From the NCBI RefSeq assembly GCF_040372805.1, contig NZ_BAABWJ010000001.1, positions 1,388,653 to 1,452,652 of the forward strand: a stretch of 64,000 bases of DNA, given 5' to 3'. The stretch's first letter is position 1. Each line of letters begins with the position of its first letter. The DNA is from Pseudoteredinibacter isoporae_A. Its GTDB lineage: Bacteria > Pseudomonadota > Gammaproteobacteria > Pseudomonadales > Cellvibrionaceae. Below are positions 8,851 through 17,066 of this stretch, piece by piece. The notes under the pieces were generated by a model. The model was not told the origin of the DNA. It did not search any database and saw nothing but the letters and a program-made list of their open reading frames with translations. Position numbers and translations under genes: made by a program.

Positions 8851-9798
8851 ATGAAATTTAATGACTCCAGTGTTCAAAGCCATATGACGATGGGCTTTAT
8901 CACGGTCGAACCTGATGCTTCGCTATCTGAAATTTTACAAACCATCACCGAGGCAGTAGCGCCTTGCTTGATTGTAATTGAAGACGATAAACCTGTGGGC
9001 ATCATTACCGAAAGTGATTTGGTGGCGGTGCTGGCGACGAGTCAACTCGGAGGTAAAGGCATCGCGGATATGCAGGCTAAAGAGGTAATGACTTCATCGC
9101 CTGTCACCGTAGATTACAGCTCGCCTTTGAAAGAAGCCTTTGTTATTTCTCAATCTCATAACCTTCGCGATTTACCCGTAGTGGACCCGGATGGGTATTT
9201 AATGGGGCTGATCAGCCAAAACGATATCCTGGATGCTCATTTTAATATGCTGGATGAACTGCAAACTTTATCCATGGAAGATTCCTTGTTGGGAATCGGC
9301 AATCGACGGGCCATGGAAATGGATTTGCAATACACTCACAATAATGCGCTGCGTTATCAACGTTATTATTCTATCGTGTTGCTCGATGTGGATTACTTTA
9401 AGAAGTACAACGATCACTATGGGCATCAAGAAGGTGATCGAGTGTTGCGTTTGGTCAGTGATACGGTTCAAGGGAGCTTGCGTAGCTCGGATCGATTGTA
9501 TCGTTATGGCGGTGAAGAGTTGTTGGTCCTGCTGCCAGAAACCTATCCTCTGGTTGCGGCAAAAGTTGTTGAACGGGTATTGAAAAACTTGGAGGAGAAG
9601 GCCGAGCCACATTGCGAGAGCGATTACGGTGTTCTAACTGCGAGCGCAGGCATTGGCAGTTACGAGCCAGGCTGTGGACAAGAGTGGAAGGCCTTGCTGG
9701 AGCTGGCGGATGCTCAACTTTATGCCTCGAAGCAGCGCGGCAGAAACTGCGTGAGTTGGCAGGGCGATAAAGATTCCATGGCCGCCGAGGCGGTGTAG
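8851..9798 (+). CDS. Diguanylate cyclase with paired CBS domains
   Basis: Predicted cytoplasmic enzyme making c-di-GMP from two GTP. Residues about 5-130 form two CBS motifs (SHMTMGFITVEPDASL...; VMTSSPVTVDYSSPLKEA...LPVVDPDGYLMGLIS), a Bateman module that in other proteins binds adenine nucleotides. The GGDEF domain follows (about 145-305), with active-site GGEEL at 220-224 and an intact inhibitory I-site RSSD at 211-214, five residues before it. No membrane segments or signal peptide. The ATG lacks a strong ribosome-binding site. It looks monocistronic. The architecture suggests cyclase activity tuned by nucleotide state (inference). Confidence 0.9.
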   Translation: MKFNDSSVQSHMTMGFITVEPDASLSEILQTITEAVAPCLIVIEDDKPVGIITESDLVAVLATSQLGGKGIADMQAKEVMTSSPVTVDYSSPLKEAFVISQSHNLRDLPVVDPDGYLMGLISQNDILDAHFNMLDELQTLSMEDSLLGIGNRRAMEMDLQYTHNNALRYQRYYSIVLLDVDYFKKYNDHYGHQEGDRVLRLVSDTVQGSLRSSDRLYRYGGEELLVLLPETYPLVAAKVVERVLKNLEEKAEPHCESDYGVLTASAGIGSYEPGCGQEWKALLELADAQLYASKQRGRNCVSWQGDKDSMAAEAV

Positions 9799-9911
9799 TG
9801 TCTACTTGGTGTTTGACGTTTTTGTAACGCTTACTGAAGAGGCTTCCTGAATTGGCCGAAGTAGCGTAGTCTGGAAGACTGACAAGGACCGGCCAGGGAG
9901 CGCGTGTAAGC

Positions 9912-10823
9912 ATGAATATTCTTGTGACTGGCGCCAGTGGGTTTATCGCCCAGGCGTTGATTCCCCATCTATTGGCCGACGGCCATACACTGTGGGCCTG
10001 GACGCGCTCGCGGGAGCGCTGCCAACATCTATACGGTACACAACTGAACTGTGTCAGCCACCTGAACGAGTTGTTTGAGTCTGATGGTGTGGTTCACATC
10101 GACGCGATGATCAATCTCGCGGGAGAGGGGATCGCAGAGAAGCGCTGGAGCGAACAGCGCAAGGCCCAACTTCTCAACAGTCGCATTGATACCACATCAA
10201 GCTTGCTGGAGCTGATTCAACGACTGGACCGCAAACCCAAGGTTTTATTGAGTGCGTCCGCTATTGGATTTTACGGCAGCCATGATGGTGATGAGCCTAT
10301 AGCTGAAGATGGGGCGGTGAGCGGAGGTTTCACCCACGAACTGTGCCATCGTTGGGAAGAGGAAGCCGAGAAAGCTCGAGAACACGGTGTTCGAGTTTGC
10401 AGCCTTCGAACCGGTATCGTCTTGGGGCACGGCGGTGCCTTAGCCAAAATGCGTTTACCGTTCTTGTTGGGTATGGGGGGGCGAGTAGGCTCTGGAGCAC
10501 AATGGATGTCCTGGATTCACATGGCCGATGAAGTGAGGGCAATCCAATTTCTACTGTCACATGAGCAGTGTTCCGGTGCTTTTAATCTCACCGCACCTAA
10601 TGCGGTGCAGAACCTGGAATTTACGCAGCGTTTCGCACATTCCTTGCATCGCCCTTCATGGATACCTTTACCAGAGTTTGTGCCGAAGCTAATGTTGGGT
10701 GAAGGTGCTGAATTGTTATTGGAGGGGCAGCGGGTTTACCCCAAGCGTTTGTTACAGGAAGGCTTTCAGTTTAACTTTGAGACTATTGATAGCGCGTTTA
10801 AAGACCTCGCCTCCAGGCATTAA
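9912..10823 (+). CDS. NAD(P)-binding SDR protein, YfcH/TIGR01777 family
   Basis: Extended short-chain dehydrogenase/epimerase-like protein of unknown substrate. The N-terminus has the Rossmann glycine motif TGASGFIAQALIPHLL, then INLAGEGIAEKRWSEQRK, SASAIGFYG (with the catalytic-type Tyr) and the late WIHMADEV, GAFNLTAPN and a C-terminal DUF1731-like LLEGQRVYPKRLLQEGF. This matches the family of E. coli YfcH. It ends three bases before the strong two-way terminator shared with ettA. Confidence 0.9.
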   Translation: MNILVTGASGFIAQALIPHLLADGHTLWAWTRSRERCQHLYGTQLNCVSHLNELFESDGVVHIDAMINLAGEGIAEKRWSEQRKAQLLNSRIDTTSSLLELIQRLDRKPKVLLSASAIGFYGSHDGDEPIAEDGAVSGGFTHELCHRWEEEAEKAREHGVRVCSLRTGIVLGHGGALAKMRLPFLLGMGGRVGSGAQWMSWIHMADEVRAIQFLLSHEQCSGAFNLTAPNAVQNLEFTQRFAHSLHRPSWIPLPEFVPKLMLGEGAELLLEGQRVYPKRLLQEGFQFNFETIDSAFKDLASRH

Positions 10824-10861
10824 GGCATAAAAAACCCGGCGTGTGCCGGGTTTTTTATGCC
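10824..10861. terminator. Bidirectional intrinsic terminator
   Basis: A perfect 17-base-pair stem GGCATAAAAAACCCGGC / GCCGGGTTTTTTATGCC with a GTGT loop. The G+C core flanked by A and T runs works in both directions, ending the plus-strand SDR gene and the minus-strand ettA gene. Confidence 0.95.
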
Positions 10862-10879
10862 GTTTAAATCGCGTTTCGC

Positions 10880-12544
10880 TTAGGCTTTAATCGGCTTGTA
10901 CTTCATGCGCTTCGGACCGGCATCAGCACCTTTACGAGCCACAAAATCTTCATGATATTCGGTGTAGTTACCTTCGAAGAAGACGATATCACTTTCACCT
11001 TCATAGGCCAGAATGTGAGTCGCTACGCGATCCAGGAACCAGCGGTCGTGCGAGATGACCATGGCGCAGCCAGGGAAGGTCAGCAAGGCTTCTTCCAGTG
11101 CGCGAAGAGTTTCCACATCCAAATCGTTTGACGGTTCATCGAGCAGCAACACATTGGCGCCTTGCTTCAATGTGTTGGCCAAATGCAAACGGCCGCGTTC
11201 ACCACCGGACAGTTCACCGACACGTTTTTGCTGATCAGTACCCTTGAAGTTAAAACGTCCGACGTAGCTGCGCGAGCTGACCTCGTAGTTGCCAATCTTC
11301 AAAATATCGTGGCCATCGGAAATGGCTTCCCAAACGTTTTTGTTATCGTCCAGGTTTTCACGACCCTGTTCAACATAGGCCACTTTAACGGTTTCGCCCA
11401 GCTCTACAGAACCGGAATCCGGTTGCTCGGTGCCCGCAATCATTCGAAACAGTGTGGACTTACCGGCACCGTTACCACCGATGATGCCAACAATGGCCCC
11501 TTTGGGAATAGAAATGCTCAGGTCATCAATCAACTTTCGGTCGCCAAAGCTCTTACTGAGATTGTTAATTTCAATCACCTTGTCGCCCAGGCGTTCACCG
11601 GGTGGAATGTAAATCTCGTTGGTTTCATTGCGAGATTGAAAGTCCTGGGATTGCATTTCCTCAAAGCGAGCCAGACGAGCCTTGTTTTTGGCCTGGCGAC
11701 CTTTGGGGTTTTGGCGAACCCACTCCAATTCGGCTTTGATGGCTTTGTTGTGCGCAGCTTCGGTTTTTTGCTCTTGCTCCAAACGCTGTTCTTTGGTTTC
11801 CAGCCAAGTCGTGTAGTTACCCTCGTATGGAATACCGTGGCCACGGTCCAGTTCCAGAATCCAGCCGGCAGCATTGTCCAGAAAGTAACGGTCGTGGGTA
11901 ATGGCGACGACGGTGCCGGAGAATTCCTGCAGGAATTGCTCCAGCCAGAATACCGATTCGGCATCCAGGTGGTTGGTGGGTTCGTCGAGCAGCAACATAT
12001 CCGGGCGAGAGAGCAGCAGTCGGCACAGCGCCACACGGCGTTTTTCACCACCGGATAATTTACTGACTTCAGCATCCCAAGGTGGCAGGCGCAGGGCATC
12101 AGCCGCCTGTTCCAGTTTGTGATCCAGATTGTGGGCATCCCAAGCTTGGATAATGTCTTCGTATTCGCCTTGCTTCTTAGCCAGGGCGTCGAAGTCGGCA
12201 CCCTCTTCAGCGTAGGCCGCGTAAACCTGATCCAGACCGGCCAGGGCATCTAATGCTTCTCGAACCCCATCTTCGACATTGCTGCGCACATCTTTGTCTT
12301 CATCCAGCTGGGGTTCCTGGGGTAGGTAGCCCACTTTGATTCCCGGCATTGGGCGCGCTTCACCGTTATAGTCGGTGTCGACACCCGCCATGATGCGCAG
12401 GAGGGTGGATTTACCCGAGCCGTTCAGGCCCAGAACGCCAATTTTTGCGCCAGGGAAGAAACTCAGAGATATATCTTTCAGGATTTCACGTTTAGGTGGG
12501 ACGATTTTGCCCACACGGTTCATGCTGTAAACGTATTGCGCCAT
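10880..12544 (-). CDS. ettA: Energy-dependent translational throttle protein EttA (ABC-F)
   Basis: Ribosome-associated ABC-F ATPase that gates the first steps of elongation according to ATP level. Two ATPase cassettes are present: Walker A GLNGSGKST and GGNGAGKST, signatures LSGGEKRRVALCR and LSGGERGRLHLAN, Walker B MLLLDEPTNHLD and VLLLDEPSNDLD. Between them lie the arm and linker (WLETKEQRLEQEQK..., WVRQNPKGRQAKNKARL). There are no membrane segments. Length (554 aa) and the N-terminus MAQYVYSMNRV match EttA rather than Uup or YheS. A GGAGG lies upstream of the ATG. Confidence 0.96.
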   Translation of the reverse strand: MAQYVYSMNRVGKIVPPKREILKDISLSFFPGAKIGVLGLNGSGKSTLLRIMAGVDTDYNGEARPMPGIKVGYLPQEPQLDEDKDVRSNVEDGVREALDALAGLDQVYAAYAEEGADFDALAKKQGEYEDIIQAWDAHNLDHKLEQAADALRLPPWDAEVSKLSGGEKRRVALCRLLLSRPDMLLLDEPTNHLDAESVFWLEQFLQEFSGTVVAITHDRYFLDNAAGWILELDRGHGIPYEGNYTTWLETKEQRLEQEQKTEAAHNKAIKAELEWVRQNPKGRQAKNKARLARFEEMQSQDFQSRNETNEIYIPPGERLGDKVIEINNLSKSFGDRKLIDDLSISIPKGAIVGIIGGNGAGKSTLFRMIAGTEQPDSGSVELGETVKVAYVEQGRENLDDNKNVWEAISDGHDILKIGNYEVSSRSYVGRFNFKGTDQQKRVGELSGGERGRLHLANTLKQGANVLLLDEPSNDLDVETLRALEEALLTFPGCAMVISHDRWFLDRVATHILAYEGESDIVFFEGNYTEYHEDFVARKGADAGPKRMKYKPIKA

Positions 12545-12735
12545 AGCGCGGCAGCCTCCAATCAGTGCATAAATAAAGTGCGGCTATTGTAACCGAGCCA
12601 AGCCTCGGGGCGCACCGGCTGGGGCATTTATTTTTAGAGGGACACAGGTCTGCATAAAAAACATACGGAAACAGCATATTTATAACTTGCATTAATAAAC
12701 TTACTGAGCCATGATTAGTGTCACAGTAATAAAAA

Positions 12736-12750
12736 GTGACGTTACGTCAC
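12736..12750. promoter_or_regulatory. 15-base palindrome, candidate operator of the carotenoid oxygenase gene
   Basis: GTGACGTTACGTCAC is symmetric apart from its central base, giving two 7-base arms. It ends 35 bases before the start codon at 12786, in the core promoter or 5' leader. No regulator gene is adjacent, so the binding protein is unknown. Confidence 0.55.
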
Positions 12751-12785
12751 CGTATGCCGTAATAGCTCTTGATGGAGGTTGAGCC

Positions 12786-14324
12786 ATGAATTCACTCGAA
12801 CAAGCCATTGCTCTGGACGTTGCTGAGAAGTGCACGATCATTCGAGATAAGGACGGGAACCCTGCGCCGAATGCGCCGGCCTGGACCCAGGAAATCGACA
12901 ATCCCTATTTGCACGGTGTCTACGCGCCGATTTGCGAGGAAGTGCAAGCCGATGAACTGGAAGTGATTGAGGGTGAGGTGCCCGCGGATCTTTATGGCGC
13001 CTATCTGCGTAATGGCCCGAATGCTGTGTATAAACCCCGTTTTAATTATCATGCCTTCGATGGTGATGGCATGCTGCACATGATCAACTTTAAAGATGGC
13101 AAGGCCAGCTACCGAAATCGCTGGATTCAGACCGATGCCAAAGTGAAAGAAGCCGAAGAAGACAAGGCGGTCTGGCCAGGGGTGATGGGCCCCTTTGATT
13201 TCAGCCTGCCGGGCTTCCCGATTAAAGACACGTCCAATACCGATGTGATGTATTACAACGGTCATATCATGTCCCTCTGGTACAACGCTGGTATCCCCTA
13301 TAAGTTGGACATGGAAACTCTGGATACCAAGGGGCGAGAAGATCTTAACGGAGGGTTGAAGCGTGCCCTGTCGGCCCATTCCAAGGTGGACCTGGACAAT
13401 GGCGAGCTGATCTTTTTTGACTATTCCGACGACTATCCCTACTACAGCTACGGCATTGCCGATAAAGATGGCAATGTCGTTCATGAGGCCGGTGTTGCCT
13501 TACCTGGCCCGCGATTGCCCCATGATATCGGAGTGACTCCCAACTACGTTATTGTGCATGACTGCCCGTTTTTCCACGATGTGGAGCTGTTGGAAAAAAC
13601 CAAGAAACGCGTGATGACCTTCCATCGTGATGTGCCCACTCGCTTTGGCGTTCAGCCCCGTTATGGAAATGGTGATGATGTGACGTGGTTTGAGTGCGAG
13701 CCCTGTTACATTCTGCACGTCACCAACTGCTGGGAGGAAGGCGATTGGGTTGTTCAGGTTGGTTGTCGTTCCACCAACCCAATGCCGAAGGCGGATCCGA
13801 GTGAAGGCGAACTTTCCCATATGCTGGCCTACATGCGTTTGGAAGCCAATCTGTATGTGTGGAAGTTCAACATGAAAACCGGAGAAGTGATCGAGCATGA
13901 CATCGATACCCTGAATTCGGAATTCAATCGTTCAAATCCGCTCTTCATGGGGCACAAAACCCGTTACAGCTTTAACCAGTACATCATGACGCGTAAAGAT
14001 GATGGTGTTGGTACGCTGGCATTTGGCGCGATGCTGAAATACGACGTTGAAAATGGTGATCTTGAGCGTTGGGATTACGGCGAAGGTGTCTTTGGCAGTG
14101 AAGCCCCATTCTGCCCAGCCAAGGGCGCGACACGCAATGACCCGGAAGACAACGGTTACCTTGTAACGATCGTAACGGATAGCAATGACTGGACCTCGTA
14201 TTGTCTAATCTTTGATGCTCGCGATGTCGCACAAGGACCGGTATGTAAACTGAAGCTGCCACAGCGTGTGCCGGGTGGGTTCCACGCCAACTGGGTACGG
14301 GGTGAGGACCTCTACAGTGGCTAA
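12786..14324 (+). CDS. Carotenoid oxygenase family protein (RPE65/CCD superfamily)
   Basis: Non-haem Fe(II) dioxygenase that cleaves a double bond in carotenoid, apocarotenoid or stilbene-type substrates; which one cannot be told from sequence. The four iron-binding His expected of the seven-bladed propeller fold are visible at 198 (SAHSKVD), 246 (LPHDIGVTPNYV), 311 (ILHVTNCWEEGD) and 500 (GGFHANWV). Family landmarks GAYLRNGPN and HAFDGDGML are near the N-terminus. It has no signal peptide, and at 512 aa it is full length. A GGAGG site precedes the ATG. It stands alone between ettA and a terminator, with no carotenoid genes in the window. Confidence 0.9.
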   Translation: MNSLEQAIALDVAEKCTIIRDKDGNPAPNAPAWTQEIDNPYLHGVYAPICEEVQADELEVIEGEVPADLYGAYLRNGPNAVYKPRFNYHAFDGDGMLHMINFKDGKASYRNRWIQTDAKVKEAEEDKAVWPGVMGPFDFSLPGFPIKDTSNTDVMYYNGHIMSLWYNAGIPYKLDMETLDTKGREDLNGGLKRALSAHSKVDLDNGELIFFDYSDDYPYYSYGIADKDGNVVHEAGVALPGPRLPHDIGVTPNYVIVHDCPFFHDVELLEKTKKRVMTFHRDVPTRFGVQPRYGNGDDVTWFECEPCYILHVTNCWEEGDWVVQVGCRSTNPMPKADPSEGELSHMLAYMRLEANLYVWKFNMKTGEVIEHDIDTLNSEFNRSNPLFMGHKTRYSFNQYIMTRKDDGVGTLAFGAMLKYDVENGDLERWDYGEGVFGSEAPFCPAKGATRNDPEDNGYLVTIVTDSNDWTSYCLIFDARDVAQGPVCKLKLPQRVPGGFHANWVRGEDLYSG

Positions 14325-14352
14325 GTCACAGAGCGTTTTATTCGACTGAAAA

Positions 14353-14387
14353 CAAAAAAAGCCCAGTATTTTCTGGGCTTTTTTTTG
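14353..14387. terminator. Bidirectional intrinsic terminator
   Basis: CAAAAAAAGCCCAG / CTGGGCTTTTTTTTG with a six-base loop, 29 bases after the carotenoid oxygenase stop and directly before the 3' end of the minus-strand DUF3144-like gene. It serves both convergent units. Confidence 0.93.
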
Positions 14388-14399
14388 TTGAGGCTGACA

Positions 14400-14738
14400 T
14401 CAATCTTTCTTGATGGCTTCAGCCGCTTGGGCAGCGGCCATGGCCTTCTCATGCTCTGCTTTCTTGATATCTTGCAACACTTGCAGGTTTGAGCGAAAGC
14501 GCTCGGTCAAATCATCGATACCCGCTTCACTCAGGTAGCCAGCATTGCCGGTAGACACATAGGAGCAGTAGTTTGCTGCAGAGGTCATCAGGGCGGCTGC
14601 AACCAAGCCAGGGTTCTTTGATTCCTGAGCGGCCGTGTTGCACATCTCGATAAACAGGCCGGTCAGGCGGTGGTGTTCTTTTTGTAACTCTTCTTGTGAC
14701 GCTTCTTTGGGAAGGTCTTCTTTTGGTAAATCGTCCAC
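14400..14738 (-). CDS. Small DUF3144-like protein
   Basis: Unknown function, 112 aa, soluble. The frame stays open to 15065, but only its last part looks like protein; the extension runs antisense through a spacer and into the next gene. I choose the GTG at 14738, which has GGAAGAG just upstream, giving VDDLPKEDLPKEAS... The body (HRLTGLFIEMCNTAAQ..., VAAALMTSAANYCSYV) resembles the DUF3144 family, and the end is a charged Ala/Lys/Glu helix (IKKAEHEKAMAAAQAAEAIKKD). Family match is by eye only. Confidence 0.65.
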   Translation of the reverse strand: MDDLPKEDLPKEASQEELQKEHHRLTGLFIEMCNTAAQESKNPGLVAAALMTSAANYCSYVSTGNAGYLSEAGIDDLTERFRSNLQVLQDIKKAEHEKAMAAAQAAEAIKKD

Positions 14739-14872
14739 GGTTCTCTTCCAGTCTACTCTAATTGCGAAAACCGAGGCATGATGCGCTTTGTCGAGACGTA
14801 GGTCAACACAAAGGCCGCGGAATGCGGCCTGTTCGTGGTCTGAGATCCTGCAGCAACTGCTCCTTAGAGGGC

Positions 14873-15406
14873 CTATTGGGGAATGGTGGCCAGCAGTTTG
14901 GCGATCGCTTTCTCGTACTGAGTTTGACGTTCTTCCGGCTTGGCCTTGCTCTCCTGGCCGAGTTCTACGCTGCCGCGCCACAGCATTTTTCCACTGCGGT
15001 TGGAATTGATGTCGATGATCAATTCCGGGGTCTGGCTGTCGGTCTCTTTCGCTTTGGCTCGCCAAGAACCGTTGTTGGCGCTCCCGCTGTAGTTTCCGCT
15101 CAGGCTTACCCCTTCACGCTTTCCGGAATCGAGGTAGTAGCTCACAATGATGTCCGCTTCCAAAGGATTGAATACTTCGCGGTAGCGAGCTTTCACCTGA
15201 CTGGCGATGGCTCGTTCCACGCGGTTTAATTCCATATCCGTGATTTGAGCATCACGCATAGTGCTCTGGCGAGAGGGCACCAGATAAAAGCGCTCGAATT
15301 TGCTGAAGTTGGTGGCGGTATCGTAGTCTGTTTTGATATTGCCCTTATTGCATGCCGCGAGAGTAAAGGTCAATGCAGACAATAAGAGAATGTTTAGGTA
15401 TTTCAT
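14873..15406 (-). CDS. DUF4136 family lipoprotein
   Basis: Predicted lipoprotein of unknown role. The signal peptide ends in a lipobox (LAAC, Cys19), followed by IKTDYDTATNFSKFERFYL, the characteristic opening of DUF4136 proteins. The C-terminal half (LIIDINSNRSGKMLWRGSVE...) also fits. A clear AAGGA site precedes the ATG. It has no obvious functional link with its neighbours. Confidence 0.85.
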   Translation of the reverse strand: MKYLNILLLSALTFTLAACNKGNIKTDYDTATNFSKFERFYLVPSRQSTMRDAQITDMELNRVERAIASQVKARYREVFNPLEADIIVSYYLDSGKREGVSLSGNYSGSANNGSWRAKAKETDSQTPELIIDINSNRSGKMLWRGSVELGQESKAKPEERQTQYEKAIAKLLATIPQ

Positions 15407-15498
15407 GTCGAGGTCCTTTAGGGCAGATAGACACTCGGGCGCGAAACATCGAGCCCCGGAGTGTGGAGAATTGAGTGGGTGTCGTCGGGTGATAGAGC

Positions 15499-15693
15499 TT
15501 AGTGTTCTTCTTCGCTGTCCCAGGAGAAGAAACAGCTGATGGCCAAGGTCAGCCAGATGACGATTCCGCCCCAGTACAGGGTTGGCGATTCGTCCATATA
15601 GATGACGTCATGCAGAATGGTGTAGCCAGCGTATAGGTCATAGACGACCCAGACGAGTAACAGTACGCCGATCACTTTCCAAAAATCTTTCAT
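15499..15693 (-). CDS. Small two-helix membrane protein
   Basis: A 64-residue protein with two hydrophobic segments (about 5-20, VIGVLLLVWVVYDLYAG, and about 40-55, WGGIVIWLTLAISCFF) and an acidic tail (DSEEEH). The frame opens at 15735, but that start has no ribosome-binding site; ATG 15693 has GGGAA seven bases upstream and gives MKDFWKVIGV. I do not recognise the family. It lies between the DUF4136 lipoprotein and the haem-GGDEF gene on the same strand. Confidence 0.65.
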   Translation of the reverse strand: MKDFWKVIGVLLLVWVVYDLYAGYTILHDVIYMDESPTLYWGGIVIWLTLAISCFFSWDSEEEH

Positions 15694-15794
15694 GGTGTAT
15701 TCCCGTAAAGCGGTGTTTTGTGGTCGCCCCTTCATGGAGCGAGCGTCGATATGGGAATAGTGTAAAGAGCTGTGCTGAGTAAACGTGTCCCCTT

Positions 15795-17066
15795 TTACGG
15801 ATTTGCTTCCAGGGGAGCGTCTCCGCGATACACCCGGTAGCCGCCGGTGGCTACCGATTTTGCCTGATACATCGCCTTGTCAGCCCGGCTGATCAGGGTA
15901 GTCGCGCTGATGCCGGATGCCACTTTGGTGCAGGCAATGCCGAGGCTCCACTTCAGGGTGTGTTCGCTGTCCACCGTTTTACCGCTTTCCAGCAGTCGTT
16001 TAGCAACTTTTATGGCCCCGCTTTGGTTGGTATTGCTGAGCACAATCACAAACTCATCGCCGCCAATTCGAGCCGCAAAATCGATGCCCTGTCGTAAGGT
16101 AGTGGAAATGATGCCTGCGGCATTGATCAGCTGCATATCACCGGTGGCATGACCGTGCTGGTCATTGAGTGTTTTAAAATCATCGAGATCACAATAGATG
16201 ATCGACATATATTGCTTATTTAGGCGGTGCTCTCGCCAGCTGTGTTGAATGGCTTGTTCAAAGCCGCGCCTGTTTAATAATCCTGTGAGTGGGTCGCTGT
16301 TGGCAATCTTCAAGAAGTTTTGGGTATTGCTTTGGAGTTGCTTGCGAGACTGTCGGAAATTCCAGATCAGCATGATCGTTGAAAAGATGGCAATAAAGGC
16401 AATACTGAGCTTTGCAATATTTTCCAGATCTTCAAAGGCGTTGTTCTCAACCATCACATGCCGAATCGACAGCCCTCCGCGTATGTCGCCGACTTTCCAG
16501 TCACGTTTCGGGCTGGAAAGCAATTGATTGTGGCATTCAATGCAGGCAGCTTGCATGACCAGAGGCTCGATATAATCGAACTCCAAATTGTTACCCACAT
16601 GAAAACTTTTGAACACGGCTTCGGGTTGCTGACCGTTGGCCTTTTGGCGACGAAATGATTCCAGTGCGGTGACCTCAAAATCAGTTTGCGGACCACCTTC
16701 TTCTTCCCGATGAGGAAAGGGGTGGTCGCTGTACATTCGAACGCGAATATTGGGCTGCTGTTTACTCACCATTTCGGCAACTTCAATGGTGAAGGTGGCC
16801 GGGTTTGGGATAGCCTGAGGCTTATCGTGGTAATCCGCGCCGATGTATATGTCGGGGGTCGAGCTCAACTTCTTGGCCACATTTTTGTTGTAGTGGATGC
16901 GAGCGGCGTTCATGGTCATGGCCATCACGCGAGCCGACTGCAATGCGGTGTGTTCGACCGCCTTCAGTGCTGAATTATGCAAACCTACATAGGAGGTGAT
17001 CATTGTTACCGGAAGAACAATGACCAACAACAGCAGGTGAATCTTGTTGCTTATGCCGCTTAACAC
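15795..17066 (-). CDS. Membrane diguanylate cyclase with Tll0287-like haem-binding sensor domain
   Basis: Two membrane segments (about 9-30 and 220-236) flank a periplasmic domain of about 190 residues resembling the DUF3365/Tll0287 c-type haem domain, with one CxxCH site (C175, C178, H179 in AACIECHN). The cytoplasmic GGDEF domain has an intact active site IGGDEF (335-339) and the SDPLTGLLNRRGFE entry motif; the inhibitory site is imperfect (QGID instead of RxxD). The start is a GTG that overlaps the TAG stop of the upstream EAL gene by one base, implying translational coupling. Inference: c-di-GMP synthesis responds to redox state or a gaseous ligand through the haem. Confidence 0.85.
   Translation of the reverse strand: MLSGISNKIHLLLLVIVLPVTMITSYVGLHNSALKAVEHTALQSARVMAMTMNAARIHYNKNVAKKLSSTPDIYIGADYHDKPQAIPNPATFTIEVAEMVSKQQPNIRVRMYSDHPFPHREEEGGPQTDFEVTALESFRRQKANGQQPEAVFKSFHVGNNLEFDYIEPLVMQAACIECHNQLLSSPKRDWKVGDIRGGLSIRHVMVENNAFEDLENIAKLSIAFIAIFSTIMLIWNFRQSRKQLQSNTQNFLKIANSDPLTGLLNRRGFEQAIQHSWREHRLNKQYMSIIYCDLDDFKTLNDQHGHATGDMQLINAAGIISTTLRQGIDFAARIGGDEFVIVLSNTNQSGAIKVAKRLLESGKTVDSEHTLKWSLGIACTKVASGISATTLISRADKAMYQAKSVATGGYRVYRGDAPLEANP

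Noticed and set aside
10824..10861. 17-base perfect palindrome considered as an operator or attachment site
   Set aside because: G+C core with A/T flanks between two convergent genes is a textbook two-way terminator.
11162..12058. 298-codon frame antisense to ettA
   Set aside because: It lies wholly inside a strongly conserved ABC-F gene and its product has no recognisable domain or ribosome-binding site; it reflects codon bias of the real gene.
14739..15065. N-terminal extension of the DUF3144-like frame
   Set aside because: Low-complexity Arg/Gln/His translation running antisense-like through a spacer and overlapping the DUF4136 lipoprotein gene; GTG 14738 with a good ribosome-binding site is a better start.
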